DNA of 64,000 nt from Bacteroides mediterraneensis (lineage in GTDB: Bacteria > Bacteroidota > Bacteroidia > Bacteroidales > Bacteroidaceae). Under the pieces are notes generated by a model, which worked only from the letters and a program-made list of their open reading frames with translations, ran no database searches and was not told the DNA's origin. The DNA lies in the NCBI RefSeq assembly GCF_025993685.1, contig NZ_DAJPEN010000001.1, positions 434,001-498,000 of the forward strand, in the 5' to 3' direction. This document shows positions 42,815 through 51,401 of this stretch, piece by piece (within the stretch, counting starts at the first letter, position 1; the number at the start of each line of letters is the position of its first letter). Both the position numbers and the translations under genes were made by a program.

Positions 42815-43827
42815 TGAGGCAAACGGAAATCGTAATAGAGGGAAAAGACTTGACCATCGGCTATCAGGTGGGAAAGAAGCGGACGGAGGTACATATCGGG
42901 TTGAACTTCCAGCTTTTCCGGGGAGAACTGACCTGTCTGTTAGGAGCCAACGGGGCTGGAAAATCAACTTTGCTCCGTACATTGGCTGCTGCCCAGCCTT
43001 TCTTGTCGGGTGGCTTGGAGTTATTGGGACGTGATTTGTCGGCGTATTCCGAACGGGAGCTGTCGAGAACCATCGGAGTGGTATTGACCGACCGCACACA
43101 GGCCGGAGGGCTTACAGTTTATGAACTGGTGGCTTTGGGGCGTCAGCCTTATACGGGATTTTTCGGACGGTTGGATAAAAAGGACAAACAGTTGGTGGAG
43201 CACGCGCTTCAGGCGGTGGAGATTGCTCATAAGGCCCGGTGTTACATGGCGGAGCTTTCGGATGGAGAACGGCAGAAAGTGATGATAGCCAAAGCGCTGG
43301 TACAGGAATGTCCGTTGATTCTGTTGGATGAGCCGACGGCCTTTCTGGATGTGGTGAGCCGGATTGAAATCATGAATCTCCTGCATCGGCTGGCTGTGGA
43401 AGAGAACAGAGCTATTCTTTTGTCCACGCACGACATTGAGCAGGCCCTTGTGCTGGCCGACCGTCTGTGGCTTCTTTCCTCAGCGGAAGGATTGGAGTGT
43501 GGAGTGACAGAAGACCTGATATTGGGCAATAGAATGGATACTTTGTTCCGTGACCGTCCGCACATCAAATTTGATTTGATGCATGGAGGTTTTTCTCCGG
43601 AAGTGTCGGGGGAGAAATTTATTGTATTGAGGGCGGCAGACGAAATATTGCGTCATTGGGCGCAGAATGCATTGAACCGGCATCATTATTTCTGTCTGGA
43701 GGCATCTCCTGGAAGAGAAGGACTTCCGCTGTTGGAAGTCATTGCCCCCAATCGGCTATCTTATACGGGAGGTAACGGACAAACTGTTTGTTATACTTCC
43801 TTTAAGTGTTTGTTGGAAAATATATAA
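42814..43827 (+). CDS. btuD: Cobalamin ABC transporter ATPase BtuD, with C-terminal extension
   Basis: A 337-residue ABC ATPase. Walker A GANGAGKST is at about 46-54, the Q-loop-like region near LTDRTQAG, signature LSDGERQKV, Walker B PLILLDEPT, and switch His in LSTHDIEQA. Members of this family usually have about 255-265 residues; the C-terminal about 75 residues (from FSPEVSGEKFIVLRAADE to the end) are an extra mixed alpha/beta segment that I do not recognise. It is the last gene of the riboswitch operon. No clear terminator follows before the next promoter box. Confidence 0.92.
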   Translation: MRQTEIVIEGKDLTIGYQVGKKRTEVHIGLNFQLFRGELTCLLGANGAGKSTLLRTLAAAQPFLSGGLELLGRDLSAYSERELSRTIGVVLTDRTQAGGLTVYELVALGRQPYTGFFGRLDKKDKQLVEHALQAVEIAHKARCYMAELSDGERQKVMIAKALVQECPLILLDEPTAFLDVVSRIEIMNLLHRLAVEENRAILLSTHDIEQALVLADRLWLLSSAEGLECGVTEDLILGNRMDTLFRDRPHIKFDLMHGGFSPEVSGEKFIVLRAADEILRHWAQNALNRHHYFCLEASPGREGLPLLEVIAPNRLSYTGGNGQTVCYTSFKCLLENI

Positions 43828-43860
43828 TTATTTGAGAAATAGTTTTTTAAAAGAATTTTC

Positions 43861-43868
43861 TATTTTTG
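43861..43868 (+). promoter_or_regulatory. -7 promoter box of the GNAT/IbrA/IbrB cassette
   Basis: TATTTTTG matches TAnnTTTG, 28 nt upstream of ATG 43897. It suggests the cassette is transcribed independently of the cobalamin operon. Confidence 0.45.
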
Positions 43869-43896
43869 TTGGCGCGAATTCTAAGAGTGGGTATCT

Positions 43897-44304
43897 ATGT
43901 GGAATGTAATAAAAATGGCAGGCACATCCCAAGAGTTGTATAAATGTGTGGCTCCTTTGGTGATGAATCCGGAAATCCTTAAATATAATCATAACTATCC
44001 ATTTAAGACCAGTGAGTCATTTATTTGGTTTGTCGCTTTTCAGCAAAAAAAAGTGTTGGGCTTTTTCCCTGTAGAAGTACGCAAAAAAGCAATTGTCATC
44101 AACAATTATTATGTGGAGAATGATGATGAGTCGGTATTTGCAGGTTTGCTGAAGGCTGTGACAGATGAATTTCAAGATACGGATAAGCCGCTGGAGGCCG
44201 TGGTGCAGAAAATCCATGAATCGTTTTTCTCGGTTCAGAATTTTGAAATAGAACGTATGTGGAGTGCATATCTTAAAATGAGAAGGAAGGATGAAAAAGA
44301 CTGA
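43897..44304 (+). CDS. Small GNAT-like protein of an IbrA/IbrB cassette
   Basis: A 135-residue protein. Strand-helix pattern and length resemble a minimal GNAT acetyltransferase: FIWFVAFQQKKVLGFFPVEV as strands 3-4, VINNYYVENDD as strand 5, and ESVFAGLLKAVTDEF as the following helix. The acetyl-CoA P-loop (R/QxxGxG/A) is not obvious, so catalysis is doubtful. Its end overlaps the DUF3440 gene by 14 nt, indicating translational coupling. I know similar small acetyltransferase-like genes next to DUF3440/ParB pairs, but the function is not established. Confidence is high for the gene and lower for the fold. Confidence 0.65.
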   Translation: MWNVIKMAGTSQELYKCVAPLVMNPEILKYNHNYPFKTSESFIWFVAFQQKKVLGFFPVEVRKKAIVINNYYVENDDESVFAGLLKAVTDEFQDTDKPLEAVVQKIHESFFSVQNFEIERMWSAYLKMRRKDEKD

Positions 44305-45589
44305 AAACGGAAAGAATGTGTATGAGTTGACTCAGGAACGCTTGTCTGTTTTGTTTAAGGAATTTGATAATGTCTATGTGTCATTTTCTGGAGGGAAAGA
44401 CAGTGGGGTGCTGCTTCATCTGTGTATAGACTATATCCGTAGAAATAAGCTGAACATCAAGCTTGGAGTGTTTTTTATGGATTATGAAGTGCAGTATGAT
44501 CACACGATTGAGTTTGTCAACCGGATGTTGGAGCAGCATAAGGATATACTTGAAGTGTATCGGATTTGTGTGCCTTTTAAGGTAAGAACTTGTACGTCCA
44601 TGTATCAGCATTACTGGCGCCCGTGGGATGAAAAGTTGCGGGATATCTGGGTCCGTGAGATGCCGGAAGGGGTGATGAAGGCCAGTGATTTTCCTTTTTT
44701 CCATACAAGTATGTGGGACTATGAATTTCAGTTACGCTTTGCCGCATGGTTGCATGAAAAGAAAAAGGCAGTGCGTACGGCTTGCCTGGTAGGTATCCGT
44801 ACACAAGAAAGTTACAATCGTTGGCGTACGATTTATGGAGGGTTGAAGCAGCAGCTTTATCATAAATACCAATGGAGTTCAAAGATTGCGAATGATGTAT
44901 ATAATCTTTATCCCATTTATGATTGGAAGACCACGGACGTCTGGACGGCCAATGGAAAGTTTGGGTGGGATTATAACCGTTTATACGATTTGTATTATTA
45001 CGCAGGCGTCAGTCTGGAGCGGCAACGTGTGGCCAGTCCGTTTATCAGTGAAGCCATTGAGAGCCTGCGTTTGTATAAGGCTATTGAACCAGACACTTGG
45101 GGCAAGATGATCGGACGTGTGAATGGGGTTAATTTTTCGGGGTTGTATGGCGGAACACGGGCCATGGGACATGGCGGAATCAAATTGCCGGAAGGACATA
45201 CGTGGAAGTCGTTTATGGAATTCCTGCTTTCCACGCTTCCGGAAGAGACCCGAAGAGGATATCTGAGTAAGTTGCATACAAGCATTAAATTCTGGAGAAC
45301 CAAGGGTGGATGCTTGAGCGATGAAACCATTGCCAAGCTGGAGGAAATGAAGATACCGATTACGGTAAGGAATAAGAGTAATTATAAAACTACCAAACAT
45401 CCGGTGATGATGGAATACCTTGATGACATCGACATTGCAGAGTTTCGTGAGATTCCTACTTACAAACGGATGTGTCTGTGTATTCTCCGCAATGATTATG
45501 CGTGCAAGTATATGGGATTTGCCGTGAGCAAGGAAGAAAAGAAAATGAAAGATTATATTTTGCAACAATATAAAAAGATATGGACTTAA
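44291..45589 (+). CDS. DUF3440 PP-loop ATPase, PAPS-reductase-like (IbrA-like)
   Basis: 432 residues. The N-terminal PP-loop SFSGGKDSGVLLHL is at about 32-45, as in PAPS reductases, CysD and DndC. The second family landmark LVGIRTQESYNRW is at about 171-183. The C-terminal half (from about 260) is the DUF3440 extension, with FSGLYGGTRAMGHGGIKLPEGHTWK and a Cys-containing end (MCLCILRNDYACKYMG). In E. coli, IbrA with IbrB activates expression of prophage-borne immunoglobulin-binding genes; the chemistry is unknown. The ATP-pyrophosphatase fold suggests adenylation or thiolation chemistry. It overlaps both neighbours (14 and 10 nt). Confidence 0.88.
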   Translation: MKKTENGKNVYELTQERLSVLFKEFDNVYVSFSGGKDSGVLLHLCIDYIRRNKLNIKLGVFFMDYEVQYDHTIEFVNRMLEQHKDILEVYRICVPFKVRTCTSMYQHYWRPWDEKLRDIWVREMPEGVMKASDFPFFHTSMWDYEFQLRFAAWLHEKKKAVRTACLVGIRTQESYNRWRTIYGGLKQQLYHKYQWSSKIANDVYNLYPIYDWKTTDVWTANGKFGWDYNRLYDLYYYAGVSLERQRVASPFISEAIESLRLYKAIEPDTWGKMIGRVNGVNFSGLYGGTRAMGHGGIKLPEGHTWKSFMEFLLSTLPEETRRGYLSKLHTSIKFWRTKGGCLSDETIAKLEEMKIPITVRNKSNYKTTKHPVMMEYLDDIDIAEFREIPTYKRMCLCILRNDYACKYMGFAVSKEEKKMKDYILQQYKKIWT

Positions 45590-46125
45590 AAGAAGAGAAG
45601 AGCCCGGTGTACAATGTGATAGCTGTACCGGTAGAGAAGGTGTATGCCAATGATTATAATCCGAACGTGGTGGCACCTCCAGAGATGAAATTGCTTGAAT
45701 TGTCTATTTGGGAGGACGGGTTCACCATGCCTTGCGTATGCTATTATGACAAGGAGAATGATAAATACATCATTGTGGACGGTTTCCACCGTTATCAGGT
45801 GTTGAAAACCTCCAAGCGTATTTACGAACGAGAAAAAGGGATGTTACCAGTCGTAGTAATCAATAAGGACTTGTCTAACCGGATAGGTTCTACCATTCGT
45901 CATAATCGTGCAAGAGGTACTCATGATATTGGATTGATGACACACATTGTGGCCGAACTGACACAGGCCGGCATGTCGGATAAATGGATAATGAAGAACA
46001 TCGGCATGGACCGGGATGAGCTGCTCCGGTTGAAACAGATTTCCGGACTGGCTTCTTTGTTTGCCGACCATGATTTTTCCATCCCCACTCCCCAGTCTAT
46101 CTTGCCGGAGAATGAGGAGGATTAA
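45580..46125 (+). CDS. ParB/Srx-fold protein (IbrB-like)
   Basis: A 181-residue protein with a ParB N-terminal (sulfiredoxin-like) domain. The opening strand is VIAVPVEKVYANDYNPN. Box I-like IIVDGFHRYQVL is at about 65-76 and the box II-like STIRHNRARGTH at about 105-116. A short helical DNA-binding-like region follows (MSDKWIMKNIGMDRDELLRLKQ). ParB/Srx folds bind CTP or ATP. The gene overlaps the DUF3440 gene by 10 nt, so the two are almost certainly co-expressed, as for IbrA/IbrB. Its stop is 3 nt from the stop of the convergent chromate transporter gene. Confidence 0.87.
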   Translation: MDLKEEKSPVYNVIAVPVEKVYANDYNPNVVAPPEMKLLELSIWEDGFTMPCVCYYDKENDKYIIVDGFHRYQVLKTSKRIYEREKGMLPVVVINKDLSNRIGSTIRHNRARGTHDIGLMTHIVAELTQAGMSDKWIMKNIGMDRDELLRLKQISGLASLFADHDFSIPTPQSILPENEED

Positions 46126-46128
46126 GTG

Positions 46129-46698
46129 CTAATACAGGAAATAACCCAGTACACCGCTGCAGACAATCAGCAGAATCGGGTTAATCTTATATCGGTGTGA
46201 AGCGACGAAGGCTGCAAGGAAGAGCAGGATACTTACCACAATCTGGTAGGTATCTGTTCCGAAATTCTCCCCGTTCATCAGTACCAGTGCGGCGGCGGCC
46301 AGCAGTCCGACCACTCCCGGACGGAGTCCTCTGAACACATTCTCTACTGCCGGATGTCTCTGGTATTTCAGAAAGAAACGGCTGATGAAGACCATTAGGA
46401 TAAAGGAAGGGAGTACCACGGAAAGGGTAGCTATGGTCGATCCGAGGATGCCGATGCTGTGTGAGTAACCGGCATTGACCATGGCGGTATAACCCACGTA
46501 GGTAGCCGAATTGATACCGATAGGCCCGGGAGTCATCTGGCTGATGGCAATAATATCGGTGAAGTCGGAAGAACTGAGCCATCCGTAGCGTGTCACTACC
46601 TCTCCTTGTATCATCGAAATCATGGCGTAGCCGCCTCCAAACCCGAATAAGCCTATCTTGAAAAAAGTATAGAATAGTTTCAGTAATAATAAAGCCAT
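46129..46698 (-). CDS. Half-size chromate transporter (CHR family), subunit 2
   Basis: A 189-residue membrane protein with about six helices, one CHR domain. Signatures are GLFGFGGGYAMISMIQGEVV near the N-terminus and AISQMTPGPIGINSATYVGY. Short CHR proteins are encoded as adjacent pairs that together equal one long ChrA, which exports chromate or a related oxyanion. The start is 22 nt after the stop of the partner gene, and both follow the hybrid sensor gene on the same strand. Confidence 0.9.
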   Translation of the reverse strand: MALLLLKLFYTFFKIGLFGFGGGYAMISMIQGEVVTRYGWLSSSDFTDIIAISQMTPGPIGINSATYVGYTAMVNAGYSHSIGILGSTIATLSVVLPSFILMVFISRFFLKYQRHPAVENVFRGLRPGVVGLLAAAALVLMNGENFGTDTYQIVVSILLFLAAFVASHRYKINPILLIVCSGVLGYFLY

Positions 46699-46720
46699 AT
46701 TGTTTTACTCCTATGTGTTG

Positions 46721-47263
46721 TTAATTATATTTCTTTTGGTAGCGTCCATAAAGGTATCCTCCCAGTCCGCTGAGAATAATGACGTAGATGGGGGAGAAGC
46801 CGATAAGCCATATCAGCAGTGCGGAAACCACCGGAATCCAGATGTTGTATCGGTTGATACGGGCCGATTTGGCCATCTTGAAAGTCGGGGCAGCAATCAG
46901 GGCCACCACGGCCGGACGGATTCCCTTGAATACACGTTCCACTGCTTCCACATGCTGGAATTGCCGGAAGAAAAGGGCAATGGCCAGGATGATGAGAAAG
47001 GAAGGAAGAATGGTACCCAGTGCCATCCAGAAGGCTCCCCAGAACCCTTTTAGTTTATAGCCGATGAAGATGGCTATATTGACGGCAAAGATGCCCGGTA
47101 CCGTTTGTGCCAGAGCCATTAGGTCCAAAAAGTCTTCTTTGCTGATCCATTTCCGTTTGTCCACCAAGTCGGCTTCAATCAGTGGGACCATGGCATAGCC
47201 CCCGCCGATGGTGAAGACACCGATACGGAAAAAGATGAGAAACGATCGGAAATAAAAATTCAT
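46721..47263 (-). CDS. Half-size chromate transporter (CHR family), subunit 1
   Basis: A 180-residue, one-CHR-domain membrane protein with GVFTIGGGYAMVPLIEADLV and ALAQTVPGIFAVNIAIFIGY, the paired counterpart of the 46129-46698 product. The fixed difference between the two halves (AMVP versus AMIS) is typical of heteromeric short-CHR pairs. Its start lies only 13 nt after the stop of the hybrid two-component sensor gene, so the three are probably co-transcribed. Substrate is presumed oxyanion; not proven here. Confidence 0.9.
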   Translation of the reverse strand: MNFYFRSFLIFFRIGVFTIGGGYAMVPLIEADLVDKRKWISKEDFLDLMALAQTVPGIFAVNIAIFIGYKLKGFWGAFWMALGTILPSFLIILAIALFFRQFQHVEAVERVFKGIRPAVVALIAAPTFKMAKSARINRYNIWIPVVSALLIWLIGFSPIYVIILSGLGGYLYGRYQKKYN

Positions 47264-47276
47264 ATTATCTGTTTTT

Positions 47277-50200
47277 TTAGTTTTTCTTCATGTATATGCT
47301 GGGCGGCACTCCGTAAAATTTCTTGAAGGTATCGGTGAAATATTTCGGATCGGCAAAGCCCATCTTGTCGGAAACTTCTGCTACGGTATAGCGCTGGCTT
47401 TTCAGCATCAGTGCTGCTTCCTGCATCCGGATGTTCCGGATAAATTCTGCCGGAGCGATGCCTGTCAGTGCCTTGATTTTATTGTAGAAGCTGGTACGGC
47501 TCATGTTGACAGAGGCGCACAGCGTATCTACATTGAAGTTTTTGCCCAACCCTTCCTTAACCAGCTCGGTTACCTTCTGAATGAACTCGTCGTCCAGGGT
47601 GGTGGGAAGTTCGATGGGAGTATCGGCTTCTTCCGGCAGCGCGGTGACGGCCGAGCGGAAGCGGCTGCGGAGCATTTTCCGGTTTTCAAGCAGCGTATGG
47701 ATGGTGGCTTTCAGAATATGTACGTCGAAAGGTTTCACCAGATACTGGTCGGCTTTGATTTCCAGTCCTTCCAGAATGTGCTCCTTGTCTCCCAATGCGG
47801 TGAGCAGAATGATAGGAATGTGGCTGGTTTCCATGTTTCCTTTCAGCCGCTGGCACATTTCCCTTCCGTCCATGACCGGCATCATAATGTCTGAAAGAAT
47901 CAGGTCGGGTTGTCTTTCCTGTACAAATTCGATGGCCTCCTTTCCGTTTTCCACCCCTTCTGTCTGATAAGTGTCCGACAGGCTTTGCTGGATAAAAGAG
48001 CGTAGAGGGGCATTGTCTTCCACCACCAGAATCAATGGTCTGTATTCGTCGGTCTGAGTGGGAGACACCTCGAACTGGGAGATTACTCCGCTTCCTGCGG
48101 CTTGAGAAGGCATGACGGAAAGGCTTTGTTTTTCCGTGTCAGGGCGTATTTTCTTGTACTGATAATTTTTACTCCGAATCGGGAAGCTCAGCTGGAAACT
48201 GGTGCCTACATTCTCTGTGCTGTTGAAGGTGATTTTTCCTTCGTGGTTCTCAATCAGGCGGTAAGTCAGCAGCATGCCGATGCCACAACCGGTATTGGTC
48301 TGGTTGGTCGCATTATGTCCTCGGAACAGGTACTTGAACAGCTTTTTCTGTTCTTCCTTGTTCATGCCGATGCCGGTGTCCGAGATGGTCAGCATCCACG
48401 TGTTTTTGTTGGCATCCGCCTTCATGGACACTTTGCCTCCCTGAGGAGTGTATTTCAGGGCATTCGATAACAGGTTGCGCAGGATGGAGTCCATTTTGCT
48501 GACGTCAATCCAAACCTGTAGTGTAGGGAATGTGCTTTCGTAGGATAGCTGGATGTCTTTTTGCTGGGCAAAACTTTCAAACTGGTGTAAGTACGTGCTC
48601 AAGTAGTGGTTCAGTTCATGCTCCGTGACAATGGTCTGTGAGGAATACAACTCTTCCTTTTGGAAATTAATCAGGTTATTGGCCAGTTCTGCCAGATTTT
48701 CCGTACTTTCCATGGCCAGTCTGATGTTTTTCTGTCCGTTTTCGCTCAGTTTTTCTTTTTCCATGATTTCACCCAGAGGTGCCTTGATCATGGTCAGCGG
48801 GGTACGGATATCATGGGCGGCATGGGTGAAGAAATTGATCTTCTCTTCCGATGTCTTTCGTTCCCGTTTGATAATCTGGTAGCGTAGAAAAGTATAAGCG
48901 GCTCCGATAATCAGCAGGGCATAGAACAGGAAAGCCCAGAACGTCAGCCAGAACGGGCGTTCTACCAGGATTTCAATCTCTCTTTCTTCCAGTACCTGCT
49001 GGTTGTCGAGCAGGATGGAACGTACTTTCAGGGTATAGTTTCCCGGTGAAAGGTTGGTATAGCGTATGGTGCCATTGCTGGTAGGAGGAGTCCATTGGTC
49101 ATAGAATCCTTCCAGTTTCCAGCTGTATAAGATACTCGACGGATTGTCGAAATTGATGGAAGACACCTCCATGGAGAACGTGTTCTGGTTGTATTTCAGC
49201 TGGATAAAGTTGGTTTCATCCAATATTTTTGCCAGAGGGGAGTTAGGGTCCATCGGATGCACCGGATGGTACATGATTTGCAGATTGGAGAACACCATGT
49301 GGCTGGAGAAACTTGAGGGTAACTCCAAGCTGTCGGACAAGATAATCACCCCCTCGTTGCTGCCGAAGATAAGATGGCCGTCGCGTGTATGCAGGCCAGC
49401 TGTCGAATTGAAATTGGCAGCTTGAAGTCCTTGTTCCCGGGTCCAGTTGGTAAACGTATGGTCTTTGCGGTTATAGAAAGACAGGCCATTTTCCGTTCCT
49501 AGGAACAGGTTTTCATTTCTGTCGGGCACGATGCTGTAGATGTTGTTGGTTTGCAGGCCACTGTTGTTGGCCCGGCAGTGAGTAATTTCCTGGGTCTGAT
49601 TGTCAACAATGAACAGTCCGTTTCCGTATGTGCCGACATACGTTTTTTGCAAGTCGGAAGTGCTGTATATGGCGTTCACACAACCGATTTCTTCTTTTTC
49701 CTGATAAGGCAGGAGTTGTTTCTTTTTCTTGTCGAATACATACAGTCCGTGGATGGTACCTACCCATAATGAATTTGCATCTCTTTCCAGCAGGAAAGTG
49801 ATAGGATAGGATGAATTGTACTCCTGCTTTTCGAAAGTCCTGGTGTCGAATCCTTTCAGACTGTAGAATCCTCCGCTCCAGATGACCCCTTCCTTGTCTA
49901 CGATGATTCCACGAATGTATTTGTCGGGTGTTTCTCTTATTGGTGACTTTCCTTGCTGGTGGAAAGTGACTTTTCCCGTATTTTTTTCAATACGGAAAAT
50001 CCCCGACATATAGCCTCCGGCCAAGATGATTCCCGGCTTGATTTCGCAAACCGACAAGAAAATATGATTTTCATAGTTCGGAAGCTCTTCAGTGGTACAG
50101 TAGTTTTTCCATTTCTTTTCGCGGGAATTAAAACAGCTTACCCCGTTACTGGTGGCATACCAGATATCTCCGTCCGAGTCCTCCATGATTCCATTGATGC

Positions 50201-51266
50201 AGTCGTTCGGCAGCGTGTTGGGATTGTTGGGGGCATGTTTATACCACTGGTATTGAGGATACCTTTCCGAGTAGATGGTAATACCAATCGGATAAATCAC
50301 ATTCCATATCCGGTTGGTACGGTCCATGTATATATCCTTGATGATGCTTCCGTTCATTTTGTTCAAACTTTCATTGTCTTCCTCCAGAAAATGCGAGAGC
50401 TGTTTTTGGGTGACATTGAGTTTGTAGACACCGTCTCCGTCGGTGGCGATGAACACCTCTTCCGAATTTTTCCGGTTGGGGATAATGGTATTTACACCGA
50501 TGTCTTTCAGGTGGTCTCCCAAATCCGTCAGTTCGCCGGTGGTAGGCGTGTAAATAAAAAGTTTGTCGAGCAAGGCATTGATGATAAGTTTCCTTGTCGG
50601 CTTGTGATAGTATATGTAGTCAATGATATGAATCGGGGATATATTTACTTTTTGGATGTTTTCCAGCTGTCCATTCTGAAAGGTAACAGAATAGAGATGC
50701 TGTTCGTTGGATATGAAGTATTTGTTTCCGTGAGCTTGCGTGATACAAGTCACTTTTCCCGGAATCTTCTGACTTATTTTGTATGTTTTTTTATTCTGTC
50801 CGTTATAGATGTACTGGTGGCCTTCCGTACAGAACCAGATATTTTTTTCATCATCCATGTAGGTGCAGGTTATCGGAACATTCTGTGTCTCAGGAAATCG
50901 TGCGTGGAGGTCGAATATCAGTTGGAAAGAATCCTGTGCTTCGTCCAGGGTGAAAACCAGCCCGTCTTTCCCGATCTCCCACACTCTTTGTTCTTTGTCT
51001 GTTTTGAGCGTGTTCAAGTTCGGGAAGCAGCTGACGACCACTCCGTTTTTAATTAATGGATAGTGAGTAAATTGTTTGCCGTTGTAGCGGTCTATTCCTT
51101 TATGCGTAAGAATCCAGATATAATCGTGCTCTCCTTGCTGAAGCGAGAGGACTCGCCGACTGCTGAGTCCATCCTCTATACCGATGTATTGGAAAATTTG
51201 CGCGTTCATCTGCGCGAAAGTGACCGATAACAACAGGCAGATGATATATACATATTTGTGCATCAT
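47277..51266 (-). CDS. Hybrid two-component system sensor/regulator (HTCS)
   Basis: About 1329 residues. A signal peptide (MMHKYVYIICLLLSVTFAQMNAQ) precedes a periplasmic pair of beta-propellers built from Reg_prop repeats (e.g. YIWILTHKGIDRYNG, DIWYATSNGVSCFN) to about 690, then a Y_Y_Y domain (about 690-765) and a membrane helix (about 770-795). The cytosolic part has a HisKA domain (AHDIRTPL, H818), HATPase (NALKYTPQGG, GIGM), a receiver domain (from about 1074; phospho-acceptor in LSDIMMPVMDG, about D1126) and an AraC helix-turn-helix (about 1228-1329). ATG 51266 or 51263 fits the signal peptide; the frame is open further upstream over the pgk terminator. It normally senses an oligosaccharide, yet the adjacent genes are chromate transporters. 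Confidence 0.92.
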   Translation of the reverse strand: MMHKYVYIICLLLSVTFAQMNAQIFQYIGIEDGLSSRRVLSLQQGEHDYIWILTHKGIDRYNGKQFTHYPLIKNGVVVSCFPNLNTLKTDKEQRVWEIGKDGLVFTLDEAQDSFQLIFDLHARFPETQNVPITCTYMDDEKNIWFCTEGHQYIYNGQNKKTYKISQKIPGKVTCITQAHGNKYFISNEQHLYSVTFQNGQLENIQKVNISPIHIIDYIYYHKPTRKLIINALLDKLFIYTPTTGELTDLGDHLKDIGVNTIIPNRKNSEEVFIATDGDGVYKLNVTQKQLSHFLEEDNESLNKMNGSIIKDIYMDRTNRIWNVIYPIGITIYSERYPQYQWYKHAPNNPNTLPNDCINGIMEDSDGDIWYATSNGVSCFNSREKKWKNYCTTEELPNYENHIFLSVCEIKPGIILAGGYMSGIFRIEKNTGKVTFHQQGKSPIRETPDKYIRGIIVDKEGVIWSGGFYSLKGFDTRTFEKQEYNSSYPITFLLERDANSLWVGTIHGLYVFDKKKKQLLPYQEKEEIGCVNAIYSTSDLQKTYVGTYGNGLFIVDNQTQEITHCRANNSGLQTNNIYSIVPDRNENLFLGTENGLSFYNRKDHTFTNWTREQGLQAANFNSTAGLHTRDGHLIFGSNEGVIILSDSLELPSSFSSHMVFSNLQIMYHPVHPMDPNSPLAKILDETNFIQLKYNQNTFSMEVSSINFDNPSSILYSWKLEGFYDQWTPPTSNGTIRYTNLSPGNYTLKVRSILLDNQQVLEEREIEILVERPFWLTFWAFLFYALLIIGAAYTFLRYQIIKRERKTSEEKINFFTHAAHDIRTPLTMIKAPLGEIMEKEKLSENGQKNIRLAMESTENLAELANNLINFQKEELYSSQTIVTEHELNHYLSTYLHQFESFAQQKDIQLSYESTFPTLQVWIDVSKMDSILRNLLSNALKYTPQGGKVSMKADANKNTWMLTISDTGIGMNKEEQKKLFKYLFRGHNATNQTNTGCGIGMLLTYRLIENHEGKITFNSTENVGTSFQLSFPIRSKNYQYKKIRPDTEKQSLSVMPSQAAGSGVISQFEVSPTQTDEYRPLILVVEDNAPLRSFIQQSLSDTYQTEGVENGKEAIEFVQERQPDLILSDIMMPVMDGREMCQRLKGNMETSHIPIILLTALGDKEHILEGLEIKADQYLVKPFDVHILKATIHTLLENRKMLRSRFRSAVTALPEEADTPIELPTTLDDEFIQKVTELVKEGLGKNFNVDTLCASVNMSRTSFYNKIKALTGIAPAEFIRNIRMQEAALMLKSQRYTVAEVSDKMGFADPKYFTDTFKKFYGVPPSIYMKKN

Positions 51267-51340
51267 ATTTTTCTTGTGTGTTCGCAAATTTCGCAAAAAA
51301 CAATTTCTTATCAAAATTATACAGAGGCTTTCATCAAGGC

Positions 51341-51376
51341 AAAATAAAAAAGGCATGGCTGAACAAGCCATGCCTT
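51341..51376 (-). terminator. Rho-independent terminator of pgk
   Basis: AAGGCATGGCT (51350-51360) pairs perfectly with AGCCATGCCTT (51366-51376), loop of 5 nt. On the minus strand a T-run follows. It lies 26 nt after the pgk stop. Confidence 0.9.
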
Positions 51377-51401
51377 CAGGTATTTATTTATAAGAACAAT
51401 C

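Noticed and set aside
49953..51056. Long plus-strand open frame (367 codons) inside the hybrid sensor gene
   Set aside because: It lies fully antisense to a gene with clear propeller repeats, and the product shows no family features or ribosome site.
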